Below are positions 17,098 to 26,503 of a DNA stretch of 64,000 nucleotides, in pieces (positions within the stretch are counted from its first letter, which is position 1; every line of letters begins with the position of its first letter). The notes under the pieces are model-generated. The model saw only the letters and a list, made by a program, of their open reading frames with translations. It ran no database searches and had not been told where the DNA came from. The DNA is taken from the NCBI GenBank assembly GCA_944382775.1, contig CALWNI010000003.1, positions 1 through 64,000 on the forward strand. The letters are read 5' to 3'. Source of the DNA: an uncultured Allofournierella sp. GTDB lineage: Bacteria > Bacillota > Clostridia > Oscillospirales > Ruminococcaceae. The translations under genes and the position numbers were made by a program.

Positions 17098-17625
17098 TTA
17101 TAACGAAAATCCGCCCTCTTTCGGCTGGTCTGCCTCAAACTCTCCACGGGTGCTGCGCCAATATGCTGCCATATTCTGCCCGGGGGTTCCGGTTACTTCT
17201 TGCTTTAGGTATTCTGTCAAATCACCCGGCACAAAGGCCTTTGCCTGCTCCTGTGTGTCAAACTCAATTTCGGCATAAAAAAATTCACCGGGCTGGCCTG
17301 CATCTACCTGGTTTACCTCCAACACCAAACCACCGGGTAGGTCATAGCGTCGCTGCTGTTTTTCAATCAGCGGTTTGCCTAAAAAGCGTTCCAAACGGGC
17401 AAACAGTTCCCCATCAATGGGCGATTCAATTTCCTCCCGTGCCAAACCGTCCGGCGTTGCTTTGCCCTTAAAACAAAGGATGTACTCGGTTTTGCCGTTG
17501 CTCTCTTCGCTGCGGATTCGCACAGTGGGGCGTGTGGTAATATAACCCTGCCGCATTGTAATGATTTTGCAGGGCTCCATGTTATTCGGCCACCCCTGCA
17601 CAAGCCATTTACGCTCAATTTCCAT
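17098..17625 (-). CDS. CYTH domain protein (inorganic triphosphatase-like)
   Basis: This 175-aa protein begins with MEIERKW, the ExExK signature of the CYTH (CyaB/thiamine triphosphatase) fold. It continues with the expected charged strands GYIT...RIRS, CFKGKA, EEIESPI, KQQRRYDL, LEVNQVDAGQPGEFFYAEIEFD. Members hydrolyse inorganic triphosphate or related compounds with a divalent metal. The start at 17625 follows GAGAGG and is fixed by the conserved motif. It is transcribed divergently from the rRNA methyltransferase through a shared palindromic promoter region. Confidence 0.82.
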   Translation of the reverse strand: MEIERKWLVQGWPNNMEPCKIITMRQGYITTRPTVRIRSEESNGKTEYILCFKGKATPDGLAREEIESPIDGELFARLERFLGKPLIEKQQRRYDLPGGLVLEVNQVDAGQPGEFFYAEIEFDTQEQAKAFVPGDLTEYLKQEVTGTPGQNMAAYWRSTRGEFEADQPKEGGFSL

Positions 17626-17672
17626 AGTCGTTCCTCTCTTACTATGCCCCAATGCGGGGCAGAATTGTTGCT

Positions 17673-17712
17673 GTTATTATAGCATGTGGCCGGCGGCATG
17701 TGCTATAATAAC
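17673..17712. promoter_or_regulatory. Palindromic divergent promoter region
   Basis: GTTATTATAGCA (17673-17684) and TGCTATAATAAC (17701-17712) form a perfect 12-bp inverted repeat around a 16-nt centre. Each arm contains a TATAAT -10 element, one facing the CYTH gene and one facing the rRNA methyltransferase. The -35 elements are weak. Confidence 0.55.
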
Positions 17713-17748
17713 AATCATGAAATACATCGAAAACCGAAAGGAACTGCC

Positions 17749-18978
17749 ATGAAACAAAGCCGAGCTTATCCGATTTATACCGTTACCAAAAAAGCAGAAA
17801 ACAGCATTTTAAGCGGACATCCTTGGGTGTACGCCGATGAACTGACCACAAGCCCCGAACAGCAGCCCGAAAACGGCACCCTAGTAGATGTGTTAAACAG
17901 CAAAGGCCGTTACCTGGGCACCGGATTTTTGAGCCACGAGAGCAAAATTCGCATTCGTTTGCTGAGCCGCAACGCCAATGATACCTTTGATGCTGCCTTT
18001 TGGCGCCGCCGTGTTGAATACGCTTGGGCGTACCGTAAAACCGTAATGGGCCCGGAAGACCTTGCCTGCTGCCGTGTTATTTTTGGCGAGGCCGACCAGT
18101 TCCCCGGTTTAACCGTAGACCGTTTTGGCGATATTCTGGTTACCCAGACTTTGTCTTACGGCATGGAGCAGATTAAACCGGTGCTGTTCCCCATTTTGGT
18201 GGATGTTCTGCGCAAAGACGGCCAAGAGATTCGCGGCATTTACGAGCGCAACGATGTGGCATTGCGCGCCCGTGAAGGCTTGCAGGAAAACAAAGGCTGG
18301 TTTACCCTGCCGGGCGAAGCCCACCCCGAAAGCACCCAAACCACCATCTGCGAAAACGGGGTATACTATACCGTGGACTTTGAAAACGGTCAAAAAACCG
18401 GCTTTTTCCTAGACCAAAAATACAACCGCCGTGCTGTTGCTAAAATTGCACGGGGCAAACGGGTGCTGGACTGCTTTACCCACACCGGCAGCTTTGCCTT
18501 AAATGCTGCCTTTGGCGGTGCTGAGCATGTAACCGCCGTAGACGTGAGCCAGCTTGCGGTAGATACCGCCAAAGCTAACGCACAGCGCAACGGTTTAGAC
18601 CACAAGATGGATTTTGTTTGCGCCGATGTTTTTGACCTGCTGCCCAGCTTAGAAGGCAAACACAACTATGATTTTATCATCTTGGACCCGCCTGCCTTTA
18701 CCAAATCTCGCAAAACCGCTTCCAACGCAATGCGCGGTTACAAAGAGATTAACTATCGCGCCATGAAGCTTTTGCCCCGCGGCGGATATTTTGCCACCGC
18801 AAGTTGCAGCCACTTTGCCAGCGAAGAAATGTTTATTAAAATGCTGAAAAGTGCAGCAGCCGACGCAGGCCGCCAACTGCGGCAAATCGAGGTACGCCAA
18901 CAGGCACCCGACCACCCCATTTTATGGAATGTGGATGAAACCAACTACTTAAAGTTCTTCCTGTTCCAGGTAATTTAA
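17749..18978 (+). CDS. Class I SAM-dependent rRNA (cytosine-C5) methyltransferase, RlmI-like
   Basis: This 409-aa protein has an N-terminal PUA domain (about residues 5-80; SGHPWVYADEL) and a C-terminal methyltransferase. The latter shows the YxxF/DQKYNR segment GFFLDQKYNRRAVA, motif I LDCFTHTGSFALNAA, an acidic SAM-binding VDVSQLAVD and the catalytic DPPAFTKSR followed by TASCSH. This is the layout of RlmI, which methylates 23S rRNA; related Bacillota proteins may have other targets. The start at 17749 has AAAGGA upstream. Confidence 0.85.
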   Translation: MKQSRAYPIYTVTKKAENSILSGHPWVYADELTTSPEQQPENGTLVDVLNSKGRYLGTGFLSHESKIRIRLLSRNANDTFDAAFWRRRVEYAWAYRKTVMGPEDLACCRVIFGEADQFPGLTVDRFGDILVTQTLSYGMEQIKPVLFPILVDVLRKDGQEIRGIYERNDVALRAREGLQENKGWFTLPGEAHPESTQTTICENGVYYTVDFENGQKTGFFLDQKYNRRAVAKIARGKRVLDCFTHTGSFALNAAFGGAEHVTAVDVSQLAVDTAKANAQRNGLDHKMDFVCADVFDLLPSLEGKHNYDFIILDPPAFTKSRKTASNAMRGYKEINYRAMKLLPRGGYFATASCSHFASEEMFIKMLKSAAADAGRQLRQIEVRQQAPDHPILWNVDETNYLKFFLFQVI

Positions 18979-19027
18979 TTTTAGATTTCACTACTTTATC
19001 GGCACTGTTTACAACATTTTTTATGTT

Positions 19028-19081
19028 ATAACCGCTTTGAAGCACCAACTTTCCAAAACTGTGCAAAAAGCGGTTATTTTC
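19028..19081 (+). terminator. Terminator after the rRNA methyltransferase gene
   Basis: ATAACCGCTTT (19028-19038) pairs perfectly with AAAGCGGTTAT (19067-19077), with an inner GCAC/GTGC helix and a short T-tract. Confidence 0.7.
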
Positions 19082-19083
19082 AA

Positions 19084-19112
19084 TTGACGGGTTGCACGAA
19101 AAAAATTATAAT
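19084..19112 (+). promoter_or_regulatory. Strong promoter for glnN
   Basis: TTGACG (19084-19089), exactly 17 nt and TATAAT (19107-19112) form a near-consensus vegetative promoter. It leaves a leader of about 70 nt before the glnN start. Confidence 0.85.
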
Positions 19113-19187
19113 TTTTGTAAATCCCGCACATTTTGCGGATACCGCACCCCATCCATTACCATGCTTTTTTATAAGGGAGGACAATCT

Positions 19188-21278
19188 ATGGCACCGGCAA
19201 ATACCAAAGAAATTTACGGTTCGCTTGTATTTAACGAACATGTCATGAAAGAGCGCTTACCCAGCGCAACCTACAAAAGTTTAAAGGCAACCGTACAACG
19301 TGGCCAACCTCTGGATTTGGACTTGGCCAACGTAGTTGCCAGCGTTATGCGCGACTGGGCCATTGAAAAAGGTGCCACCCACTACACCCACTGGTTCCAA
19401 CCTCTTACCGGTATTACCAGCGAAAAGCACGACAGCTTTTTAAGCCCCAACCGTGACGGCACCGCCATTATGGAATTTTCGGGCAAAGAGCTGGTAAAAG
19501 GCGAATCCGATGCTTCCAGCTTCCCCAACGGCGGCTTGCGCGCCACTGCCGAAGCTCGTGGCTACACCGCTTGGGACCCCACCAGCTATGCCTTTATTAA
19601 GGACGGCACCCTCTGCATTCCCACTGCATTTTGCAGCTGGACCGGCGAAGCACTGGACAAAAAGACTCCGCTGCTGCGCAGCATGAAAGCCGTAACCACA
19701 CAGGCAAAGCGTGTGCTGAAGCTGTTTGGCAAGGACGTAAGCCACGTTGACGTAACCGTTGGCCCCGAGCAGGAATATTTCTTAATCAAAAAGGAACACT
19801 ATGCGGCACGTCAGGACCTGATTTTGACCGGCCGCACCCTGTTTGGTGCAACCCCTGCAAAGGGTCAGGAAATGGAAGAGCACTACTTTGGTGCTCTGCG
19901 TGAAGAAGTTTCCGCTTTCATGAAAGATTTGGACGAAGAGCTGTGGCGTTTGGGTGTACCTGCAAAAACCAAGCACAACGAAGTTGCTCCCTGCCAGCAC
20001 GAGCTTGCTCCCATTTTCGACCGCTGCAACGTGGCGGTTGACCACAACCTGCTGACCATGGAACTGATGAAAAAGCTGGCTCCCAAGCATGGTTTGGTTT
20101 GCCTGCTGCACGAAAAACCCTTTGAAGGCGTAAACGGCAGCGGTAAGCATAACAACTGGTCGCTGTCTGCCCCCGGCATGAACCTACTGGACCCCGGCGA
20201 CACTCCCAAGGACAACCTGCAATTCCTCATTTTCCTGGCTGCCATCATTAAGGCGGTAGACGAATACAACGATTTGCTGCGCATGAGCATTGTAAGTGCC
20301 GGCAACGAGCACCGCCTAGGCGGTAACGAGGCACCTCCTGCCATTGTATCCATCTTCATGGGCGAAGTGCTGGAAGGCATTCTGGATGCCATTGCTTCCG
20401 GCAGCGAGTATGTGGCTCCTGCCGCTGCTAAAATCGACCTGGGCGTTGAGGTTCTGCCCCAGTTCGCTAAGGACGACACCGACCGCAACCGTACCAGCCC
20501 CTTTGCCTTTACCGGCAACAAGTTTGAATTCCGTATGCCCGGTTCTTCCTGCAACATCTCGGATGCTAACACCATTTTGAACACCGCTGTTGCAAAAGAG
20601 CTGCAGGGCTACGCCGATGAGCTGGAACAGGCTGAAAACTTTGACGAAGCCGTGGTTGCACTGATTAAGCGCACCATCCGCGACCATAAGCGTGTTATCT
20701 TTAACGGCAACGGTTACAGCAAAGAATGGGAAGACGAAGCTGCACGCCGTGGCCTTTTCAACGAGCCCAGCGCATGTGAGGCATTAAGTGCCATTGTTGC
20801 ACCCAAGAACATTGCTCTGTTTGAGCAGATGGGTGTATTGAGTGCCACCGAGTGCCACAGCCGCTATGAGGTAAAACTGGAGCATTACGCAAAGCTGCGC
20901 CACATTGAAGCTGTTACCATGCTGGAAATGGCACGCCGCCAGCTGATTCCTGCTGCCAGCCGCTATATGAAAAAGATTGCCGACGGCATTGTGCAGAAAA
21001 AATCCGCTTGCTCCGGCATTAGCTGCAAGGCCGAAGAAAAGGTACTGCGCCAGCTGACCAATTACACCGACGCTATGAGCGATGCCGCCGACCGTTTGGA
21101 AGCCTATGTGGAAAAGGCCGAAGCTTGCGTAGGTGCTTTGGAAACCGCACGCTGCTACCGCAATGTGGTTCTGCCCGCTATGTCTGACCTGCGTGCTGCC
21201 GCCGATGCCGCTGAGTCCATCTGCGGTGCCGAGTACTGGCCGCTGCCCAGCTACAGCACCATGCTGTTCTACGTTTAA
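19188..21278 (+). CDS. glnN: Glutamine synthetase type III
   Basis: This 696-aa enzyme makes glutamine from glutamate, ammonia and ATP. It has the long GSIII architecture rather than the roughly 450-aa GSI form. Recognisable blocks are the N-terminal [24 protein letters not shown] around residue 190, [13 protein letters not shown] at about 260-275, [12 protein letters not shown] and [17 protein letters not shown] near 370. It is known from the family that GSIII forms dodecamers. GGGAGG lies 7 nt before the ATG. It is monocistronic between a strong promoter and a terminator; I see no T-box or glutamine-riboswitch-like leader. Confidence 0.93.
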   Translation: MAPANTKEIYGSLVFNEHVMKERLPSATYKSLKATVQRGQPLDLDLANVVASVMRDWAIEKGATHYTHWFQPLTGITSEKHDSFLSPNRDGTAIMEFSGKELVKGESDASSFPNGGLRATAEARGYTAWDPTSYAFIKDGTLCIPTAFCSWTGEALDKKTPLLRSMKAVTTQAKRVLKLFGKDVSHVDVTVGPEQEYFLIKKEHYAARQDLILTGRTLFGATPAKGQEMEEHYFGALREEVSAFMKDLDEELWRLGVPAKTKHNEVAPCQHELAPIFDRCNVAVDHNLLTMELMKKLAPKHGLVCLLHEKPFEGVNGSGKHNNWSLSAPGMNLLDPGDTPKDNLQFLIFLAAIIKAVDEYNDLLRMSIVSAGNEHRLGGNEAPPAIVSIFMGEVLEGILDAIASGSEYVAPAAAKIDLGVEVLPQFAKDDTDRNRTSPFAFTGNKFEFRMPGSSCNISDANTILNTAVAKELQGYADELEQAENFDEAVVALIKRTIRDHKRVIFNGNGYSKEWEDEAARRGLFNEPSACEALSAIVAPKNIALFEQMGVLSATECHSRYEVKLEHYAKLRHIEAVTMLEMARRQLIPAASRYMKKIADGIVQKKSACSGISCKAEEKVLRQLTNYTDAMSDAADRLEAYVEKAEACVGALETARCYRNVVLPAMSDLRAAADAAESICGAEYWPLPSYSTMLFYV

Positions 21279-21284
21279 TATTCA

Positions 21285-21313
21285 AAATGGCAGGCTGTTT
21301 CAGCCTGCCATTT
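21285..21313. terminator. Terminator hairpin after glnN
   Basis: A perfect 13-bp stem, AAATGGCAGGCTG (21285-21297) with CAGCCTGCCATTT (21301-21313), has a TTT loop. The last codons of a small minus-strand gene lie inside its right arm. Confidence 0.8.
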
Positions 21314-21419
21314 CTAATTCTTCCATTGCTTCTCGGGTGGTATCGGCCGAAAATAAAAAGGTGCCGTTTTTGCTGTATACCTCCACATGAGAACCCACGT
21401 TGCGAATGATGCAATCCAT
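21300..21419 (-). CDS. 39-residue conserved-looking small protein
   Basis: The ATG at 21419 is preceded on the minus strand by AAAGGCGG with an 8-nt spacing. It opens a frame of 39 codons ending at the TGA at 21300-21302. The product begins MDCIIRNVGSHVEVYS and continues with KNGTFLFSADTTREAMEEL. It reads like a compact beta-beta-alpha mini-protein: two strands joined by a KNGT turn, then an acidic helix. It is independent of its neighbours, with a terminator on each side. I do not recognise its function. The coding call rests on start signal, codon sense and fold-like pattern. Confidence 0.65.
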   Translation of the reverse strand: MDCIIRNVGSHVEVYSKNGTFLFSADTTREAMEELEMAG

Positions 21420-21520
21420 TGCCGATACCGCCTTTCGTTTTGTAGTAAAACACTTTGTAATTCGATGTGTTTATTCTACCAAAATATTAGACCGATAAAC
21501 CGGACTTTTAAAGCGCACAA

Positions 21521-21560
21521 AAAAATGCTGTACCCTGCGTGTTTAGGGTACAGCATTTTT
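21521..21560 (-). terminator. Terminator of the CBS-flavin reductase operon
   Basis: AAAAATGCTGTACCCT (21521-21536) and AGGGTACAGCATTTTT (21545-21560) form a perfect 16-bp stem with an 8-nt loop directly after the flavin reductase stop codon. Confidence 0.88.
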
Positions 21561-21561
21561 C

Positions 21562-22074
21562 TTATTCTTCTTTTTCGTATACCGCCTGAATTTCGGCAGT
21601 GTATACCACATGATAATCCTTTTGCGGATACCACTTTTCATCACAATCGGTATCCGGCATAAATCCGGCAGGGTCAATGGTTTGGGTGTATAAGGTTTTG
21701 CATACCAAAACCAGGTTGGCCTGTTCAAAGGCAGGTGCGCCGTCAAAGTCTTTGGGTACAAAGCCCACCTTTTCAATTTTGTTTTCCTCGCGGCCGCTCA
21801 CCTTGCCCAGGTAGCCCAGTGCCTTTTTGTGCTCGGCATCATAAAAGCTTAGGGTAAACTCTTTTTGTGCATCCACAAACTCTTTTGTGTAACGCTGCGG
21901 GCGCAGTACTACCTGTACCACGTTTTTGCCCCACATTACACCAAAGGTGCCCCAACTTACTGTCATGGTATTGCAATGTTCGGTTGTGCCGGCTGTTACC
22001 AATGCCCACTCGTTGCCTAACCGATCAAAAAGATTGCCCTGAATCTGGGTTGGTTGAATTTTACGGTATGCCAC
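21562..22074 (-). CDS. Flavin reductase-like (FMN-binding) protein
   Basis: This 170-aa protein has the flavin reductase/FMN-binding split-barrel fold: NTMTVSWGTFGVMWGK at about 36-51, VVLRPQRYTKEF, and FTLSFYD near 75. Relatives reduce flavin with NAD(P)H or serve as flavodoxin-like electron carriers. The start is a GTG at 22074 immediately after the TAA of the CBS gene (no spacing), with AAGGTGG upstream inside that gene; translational coupling is likely. Substrate and partner are unknown. Confidence 0.8.
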   Translation of the reverse strand: MAYRKIQPTQIQGNLFDRLGNEWALVTAGTTEHCNTMTVSWGTFGVMWGKNVVQVVLRPQRYTKEFVDAQKEFTLSFYDAEHKKALGYLGKVSGREENKIEKVGFVPKDFDGAPAFEQANLVLVCKTLYTQTIDPAGFMPDTDCDEKWYPQKDYHVVYTAEIQAVYEKEE

Positions 22075-22527
22075 TTAAACCACCTTGCCTTCCAAAATTG
22101 TTTTATGTTCTGACAGTTCGGCGTTTACTGCCCGACATCTGTCATAACAATATTGTATGATTGCATTGCGCTTTACCAAACCAATAAAACTTTTTTTATC
22201 GTCCACCACGGGCACAAAGTTTTGTGTCATAGCTGCTGCCACCAAATCATCCATTTTGGTTGTTACCGTAACCGGCTTGTAGTCCCGTTTGCGTGGAAAA
22301 TCACGAATCATCACTTCTTCTGCATCTTCCAAGCGGATTCCTTGATTTTTAATGCCCCAAAGCAAATCACCTTCGGTCATGGTTCCCACATATTCGCCTG
22401 CACGGTTCAATACCGGAATGGTAGAATAGCGGTGGTACTCCATCTTTTCCAGTGCCTGACGCAGCGTAAAATCATCATACAAAAAAGCTACATCCTGTTT
22501 CGGGGTCAGGAAAAACAGCAAATTCAC
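22075..22527 (-). CDS. CBS domain pair protein
   Basis: This 150-aa protein consists essentially of two CBS motifs: residues about 15-60 (ALEKMEYHRYSTIPVLNRAGEYVGTMTEGDL) and 75-125 (MDDLVAAAMTQNFVPVVDDKKSFIGLVKR). CBS pairs sense adenine nucleotides such as AMP, ATP or SAM, and stand-alone versions usually regulate partner proteins. The start is a GTG at 22527 with GTGAGG upstream. It is cotranscribed with the flavin reductase. Confidence 0.85.
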   Translation of the reverse strand: MNLLFFLTPKQDVAFLYDDFTLRQALEKMEYHRYSTIPVLNRAGEYVGTMTEGDLLWGIKNQGIRLEDAEEVMIRDFPRKRDYKPVTVTTKMDDLVAAAMTQNFVPVVDDKKSFIGLVKRNAIIQYCYDRCRAVNAELSEHKTILEGKVV

Positions 22528-22580
22528 TGCGATAACCTCACTTTAATCTTCTATTTATCATATGCCTTATGCTTTTTTAA

Positions 22581-22617
22581 AAAAGATACTGTTTTATGTA
22601 TTTGCAGCGTATCTTTT
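22581..22617. repeat. Inverted repeat in the 272-nt divergent gap
   Basis: AAAAGATAC (22581-22589) and GTATCTTTT (22609-22617) form a 9-bp perfect stem with a 19-nt loop. It lies between the divergent CBS and peptide-binding genes, so a role as operator or leader is as likely as one as terminator. I see nothing else definite in 22528-22799. Confidence 0.4.
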
Positions 22618-22799
22618 ACTTTATTTTACCATAGTTCTTTCTTAGGGATATGAAAAACTTATTAAAATTCCGTGGATTTGTAAAACATCCTATTTTTTGC
22701 GGCTTTGTATTGTGAATATTTTATTACGCTTCTGTTCAAGTGTTCTATTTTATGATATGCTGTTTAACACACTGATTTTACCGAAAAGGATGTGTTTTT

Positions 22800-24359
22800 A
22801 TGGCTCACCCGTGGCTGCGTGCCACTGCCGGCTTTGTTTGCTGTGCCTTTTTATTGGCTGGCTGCTCCAAACAAGCCAATTCTGATTCCAACCAACCCAG
22901 TGCTACTGCCAGCCCCAGCCCTTCGGCTGCGGCAAGCAATGTTGCTTCTGCCACCACCCTGACCATTGGATACACACCCGGAAGCGGGTTTAACCCCTAT
23001 GTTGCCAATTCCAACTTGGTTGCCCAAAATGCAGGGCTTTTGTTTGAAAATCTGGTGGAGCTAACCCCCAGCATGTCGCTGGAATACCGCATTGCACAGT
23101 CCATTCAAAGCACGGGCAATATGGTTTTGATTCAGATTCGAAGCGGCTGCACCTTTGCCGATGGTACTGCCATTACCGCCGATGACGTTGCCGCCAGCCT
23201 GCAAGCTGCCAAAAGCAGCGAAATGTATTCCGCCCGTTTTGCCAATGTTACCAAAATCGAAACACAAGGCACCGGGGTGCAAATTACCTTGGCCCAGCCG
23301 GACTCCATGTTTGCTTATCTTTGCGATGTTCCGGTATTAAAAGCAGCGGAAACTGCTTCCACCCAGCCCACCGCAAGCGGACGTTATACCTATGGCGAAA
23401 GCGATACTCTGGTACGAAACAGCCGCTGTGCTTTTGCCGAAAACGGCCCCGAGGTCATCAATCTGACCCAGGTAACCAGCTATGACGAAATGGTGTCCGG
23501 CCTTTCGATGGGCAGTTTAAACGTATATGCCGTAAGTCCCACCGCCGAATCCACCTCCAACATCTCCAGCGTGTCGGAATATTATAAAACCAACAATCTG
23601 ATTTTTCTGGGCATCAACGCCTCGCCCGATGGCGACAAAAGCCCCATTTTAACCACCGCCGCCGGGCGTATCCTGTTAAGCCAGATGGCAAACCGCCGAC
23701 AGTTGGCGGAAAAAGGCTATTATTCCCGTGCTTATCCTGCAACGGGTATCATAAATAATTATTATGATTGCGTTGCCTCAAAGCATACAATTTTGGCTGA
23801 AGATGAACTGGATGCAGAGCATGCCGCTGCCGACTTTTTGGCGCTGGGCTACACCAAAGACCCCACAAGCGGCTACTATCAAGACCAAAAGGGCAACCGC
23901 CTTACCTTGCGGCTTACGGTATATACCGGCAATACCTACAAACGCTATGCCGCAAGCCTTTTGCAGGAACAATTTGCCGCAAAAGGCCTAGATATTGAAC
24001 TGGATGAAGTATCCGACTTTACCGCTTACAGCGAAAAAATTGCCACCGGTGATTTTGACCTGTACATTGGCGAGGTCAAGTTGTATAATAATATGGATAT
24101 GAGTCCTTTTTTTGCAGGCGGTCAGGCAAGCTACGGCATTGTACAAAACGAGGCCCTGCTTACGGCATATACTGCCTTTAAAGCCGACCAATCTGCTGCC
24201 GGAGCATTTGAAGAAGCGTTTGCTGCCGAAATGCCGCTGGTACCTCTGCTATGGCGTAACGGCAGTGTGGCGCACACCCGCAATATCTCCGGGCTTTCCT
24301 GTTCATTAAGCAATGTATTTTATTCCCTTGAAGGTCTGACCTTTGAACAGACTTCCTAA
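22800..24359 (+). CDS. Extracellular solute-binding lipoprotein, family 5 (peptide/nickel type)
   Basis: This 519-aa protein has a lipoprotein signal: a hydrophobic segment ending LLAGC near residue 21, then a Ser/Ala/Pro-rich linker (to about 50). The mature part resembles oligopeptide-binding SBPs: TIGYTPGSGFNPY, a segment CTFADGTAITADDVAASLQAA at about 117-137, and LGINASPD. It would capture peptides or similar solutes outside the cell. No permease or ATPase gene lies nearby, so it is an orphan that must use subunits encoded elsewhere or act in signalling. AAAAGGA lies upstream of the ATG. Confidence 0.85.
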   Translation: MAHPWLRATAGFVCCAFLLAGCSKQANSDSNQPSATASPSPSAAASNVASATTLTIGYTPGSGFNPYVANSNLVAQNAGLLFENLVELTPSMSLEYRIAQSIQSTGNMVLIQIRSGCTFADGTAITADDVAASLQAAKSSEMYSARFANVTKIETQGTGVQITLAQPDSMFAYLCDVPVLKAAETASTQPTASGRYTYGESDTLVRNSRCAFAENGPEVINLTQVTSYDEMVSGLSMGSLNVYAVSPTAESTSNISSVSEYYKTNNLIFLGINASPDGDKSPILTTAAGRILLSQMANRRQLAEKGYYSRAYPATGIINNYYDCVASKHTILAEDELDAEHAAADFLALGYTKDPTSGYYQDQKGNRLTLRLTVYTGNTYKRYAASLLQEQFAAKGLDIELDEVSDFTAYSEKIATGDFDLYIGEVKLYNNMDMSPFFAGGQASYGIVQNEALLTAYTAFKADQSAAGAFEEAFAAEMPLVPLLWRNGSVAHTRNISGLSCSLSNVFYSLEGLTFEQTS

Positions 24360-24384
24360 TACTTTTGTAAAGGAGCGGTAGTTT

Positions 24385-24738
24385 ATGATTACACTACAGA
24401 ACACTCTGGGTACAATCAGCATGACATCGGACTATTTTGCCGAATTGGTCAGCCAGGCTGCACGCAGCTGCTATGGTGTTGCCGGCATGTCTACCAGCGG
24501 TCACACCGATGACCTGAAAAGCTTGATTTTTGGCAATGACTTTCCGGAAAAAGGGGTACGTGTTACCCAAAGCAACGACCAACTCACCATTGAACTTCAC
24601 ATCAAGGTGGGCTATGGGCTTAACATTGCCACAATTGTAAAAAGCATTACCCACAAGGTAAAACACGAAGTCGAAAACGCCACCGGCCTTACCGTTGCTC
24701 GTATTGAAGTATCGGTAGACGACATTGTTGCCGACTAA
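24385..24738 (+). CDS. Asp23/Gls24 family envelope stress response protein
   Basis: This 117-aa small protein of the DUF322/Asp23 family is found at the membrane of Bacillota and linked to cell-wall stress. Visible family segments are LGTISMTSDYFAELVSQAA at the N-terminus, CYGVAGMS near 30 and VARIEVSVDDIV at the end. AAAGGAG precedes the ATG. It lies 26 nt after the binding-protein gene and 54 nt before the DAK2 gene; the Asp23-DAK2-recG order is common in Bacillota. Confidence 0.88.
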   Translation: MITLQNTLGTISMTSDYFAELVSQAARSCYGVAGMSTSGHTDDLKSLIFGNDFPEKGVRVTQSNDQLTIELHIKVGYGLNIATIVKSITHKVKHEVENATGLTVARIEVSVDDIVAD

Positions 24739-24792
24739 CCTTTGGGGGCATGCCTGCCCCGCTTGAATTTTATACATGAGGTGCAAAAATTT

Positions 24793-26484
24793 ATGATTAC
24801 AGGTAAAATCCTGCGTGACGCCATTATTTCCGGCGCAAACAATATTTCCAACCAGCGTTCCCGTGTGGACGAACTGAACGTATTCCCCGTACCCGACGGC
24901 GATACCGGTACCAACATGAGCATGACCGTAAGTGCCGCTGCTCGGGAACTGGAATCCCTGGCCGATGACTGCACCGTGGGCGAAGCTGCCAAGGTTGCCG
25001 CTTCTGCCATGCTGCGCGGCGCACGCGGTAACTCCGGTGTTATCACCAGCCTGCTGTTCCGCGGCCTGTCCAAAGCTTTGGAAGGCAAAAAAGAAGCCGA
25101 TGCAAAAGACTTGGTATGTGCACTGGAACAGGGTGTACAGGCTGCTTACAAAGCCGTTATGAAACCCACCGAAGGCACCATGCTTACCGTGGCCCGTGTT
25201 GCCAGCGAAGAGGCATCTGCAAGCAATTTGACCGACGTTAACGAATTGTGGACTCTGGTTCTCTCTGCTGCACAGCGTGCACTGGACAACACCCCCAACC
25301 AGCTGCCTGTTTTGAAAAAGGCCGGCGTAGTAGATGCAGGCGGTCAAGGTCTGCTGGTTATCTTTGAGGGCATTGATGTGGTATTTAAGGGCGGCGAAGC
25401 CATTAAAAACGAAGAATCTGCCCAGAACAAAGCAAAGCTGTCCAGCGATGCAGCCGGCAAAGGCGTTTTCAGCGACGATTTGATGAAGGTAGAAGACATC
25501 AAAAACGGCTACTGCACTCAGTTCTTGGTAAACAAAAACGAGGGTGTTTCCAGCGAAAAGCTGCGTGCCTTCTGCGAAAGCAACGGCGACAGCGTTGTTG
25601 TAATTGAAGACGACGAGGTCATCAACTGCCACGTTCACACTGCTGACCCCGGCAAGATTTTGAGCCACGCCATTCAATACGGCTACTTAACCGGCTTTAA
25701 AATTGAAAACATGCATGAGCAGTTCTTGGCTCGCCAAAAACAGGGCAAAGGCTTGGAAAAGCAAAAAGAAGCTGAGCAGGCCGAAACCACCAGCCCCTTT
25801 GTATATGCTGCCGTAGACCCCGACCGTGAATTCGGTTTTGTATCGGTTGCTGCCGGCGAAGGTCTTGCCAACGTATTTACCGATTTGGGCGTAGACGCCG
25901 TGGTATCCGGCGGTCAAACCATGAATCCCTCCACCGAGGACATTGTTGCCGCTGTACAAAGCGTACCTGCTAAGACTGTTTTCGTTCTGCCCAACAACAA
26001 AAACATCATTCTGGCTGCTGAGATGGCACAGAATCTGGCAGACCGCCGCATTGTTGTTCTGCCCACTCGCACCGTACCCCAGGGCATTACCGCTATGTTG
26101 AGCTTTGACCCCGATGCAACTGTGGATGCAAACACTATCAACATGATGCAGGCTGCCGAGCAGGTAAGCACCGGTTTGGTTACCTTTGCCGCCCGCAACA
26201 GCGATTTTGACGGCCATAAAATCAAAAAGGGTGAAATTATGGCAATGGAAAACGGCAAAATCGTGAACATTGGCACCGATATCACCAAAACCACCTACCG
26301 TTTGGCACGCAGCATGGTGAAAAAGGATACCAGCTTTATCACCTTGATTTCCGGCTGCGATGTAAGCGAAGAGGACGCACAGCGCACCTTAGAGCTGGTA
26401 CAATCCAAAGTAGGTGACCACATCGAAGTTACTCTGATTAACGGTGGTCAGCCGGTATACTACTACATGATCAGTGTAGAGTAA
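24793..26484 (+). CDS. DAK2 domain protein, fatty acid kinase subunit FakA-like (YloV)
   Basis: This 563-aa protein has a DAK2 nucleotide-binding domain at about residues 10-200: NVFPVPDGDTGTNMSMT, MLRGARGNSGVI, KPTEGTMLTVAR and DAGGQGLL. The C-terminal half contains MNPSTEDIVAAV and VLPNNKNI, as in YloV/FakA. FakA phosphorylates fatty acids presented by a FakB protein, which is not in this window. The ATG at 24793 has GAGG 12 nt upstream. It is followed by a terminator and recG. Confidence 0.87.
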   Translation: MITGKILRDAIISGANNISNQRSRVDELNVFPVPDGDTGTNMSMTVSAAARELESLADDCTVGEAAKVAASAMLRGARGNSGVITSLLFRGLSKALEGKKEADAKDLVCALEQGVQAAYKAVMKPTEGTMLTVARVASEEASASNLTDVNELWTLVLSAAQRALDNTPNQLPVLKKAGVVDAGGQGLLVIFEGIDVVFKGGEAIKNEESAQNKAKLSSDAAGKGVFSDDLMKVEDIKNGYCTQFLVNKNEGVSSEKLRAFCESNGDSVVVIEDDEVINCHVHTADPGKILSHAIQYGYLTGFKIENMHEQFLARQKQGKGLEKQKEAEQAETTSPFVYAAVDPDREFGFVSVAAGEGLANVFTDLGVDAVVSGGQTMNPSTEDIVAAVQSVPAKTVFVLPNNKNIILAAEMAQNLADRRIVVLPTRTVPQGITAMLSFDPDATVDANTINMMQAAEQVSTGLVTFAARNSDFDGHKIKKGEIMAMENGKIVNIGTDITKTTYRLARSMVKKDTSFITLISGCDVSEEDAQRTLELVQSKVGDHIEVTLINGGQPVYYYMISVE

Positions 26485-26503
26485 GTTTTATATCTCGCGT
26501 TTT

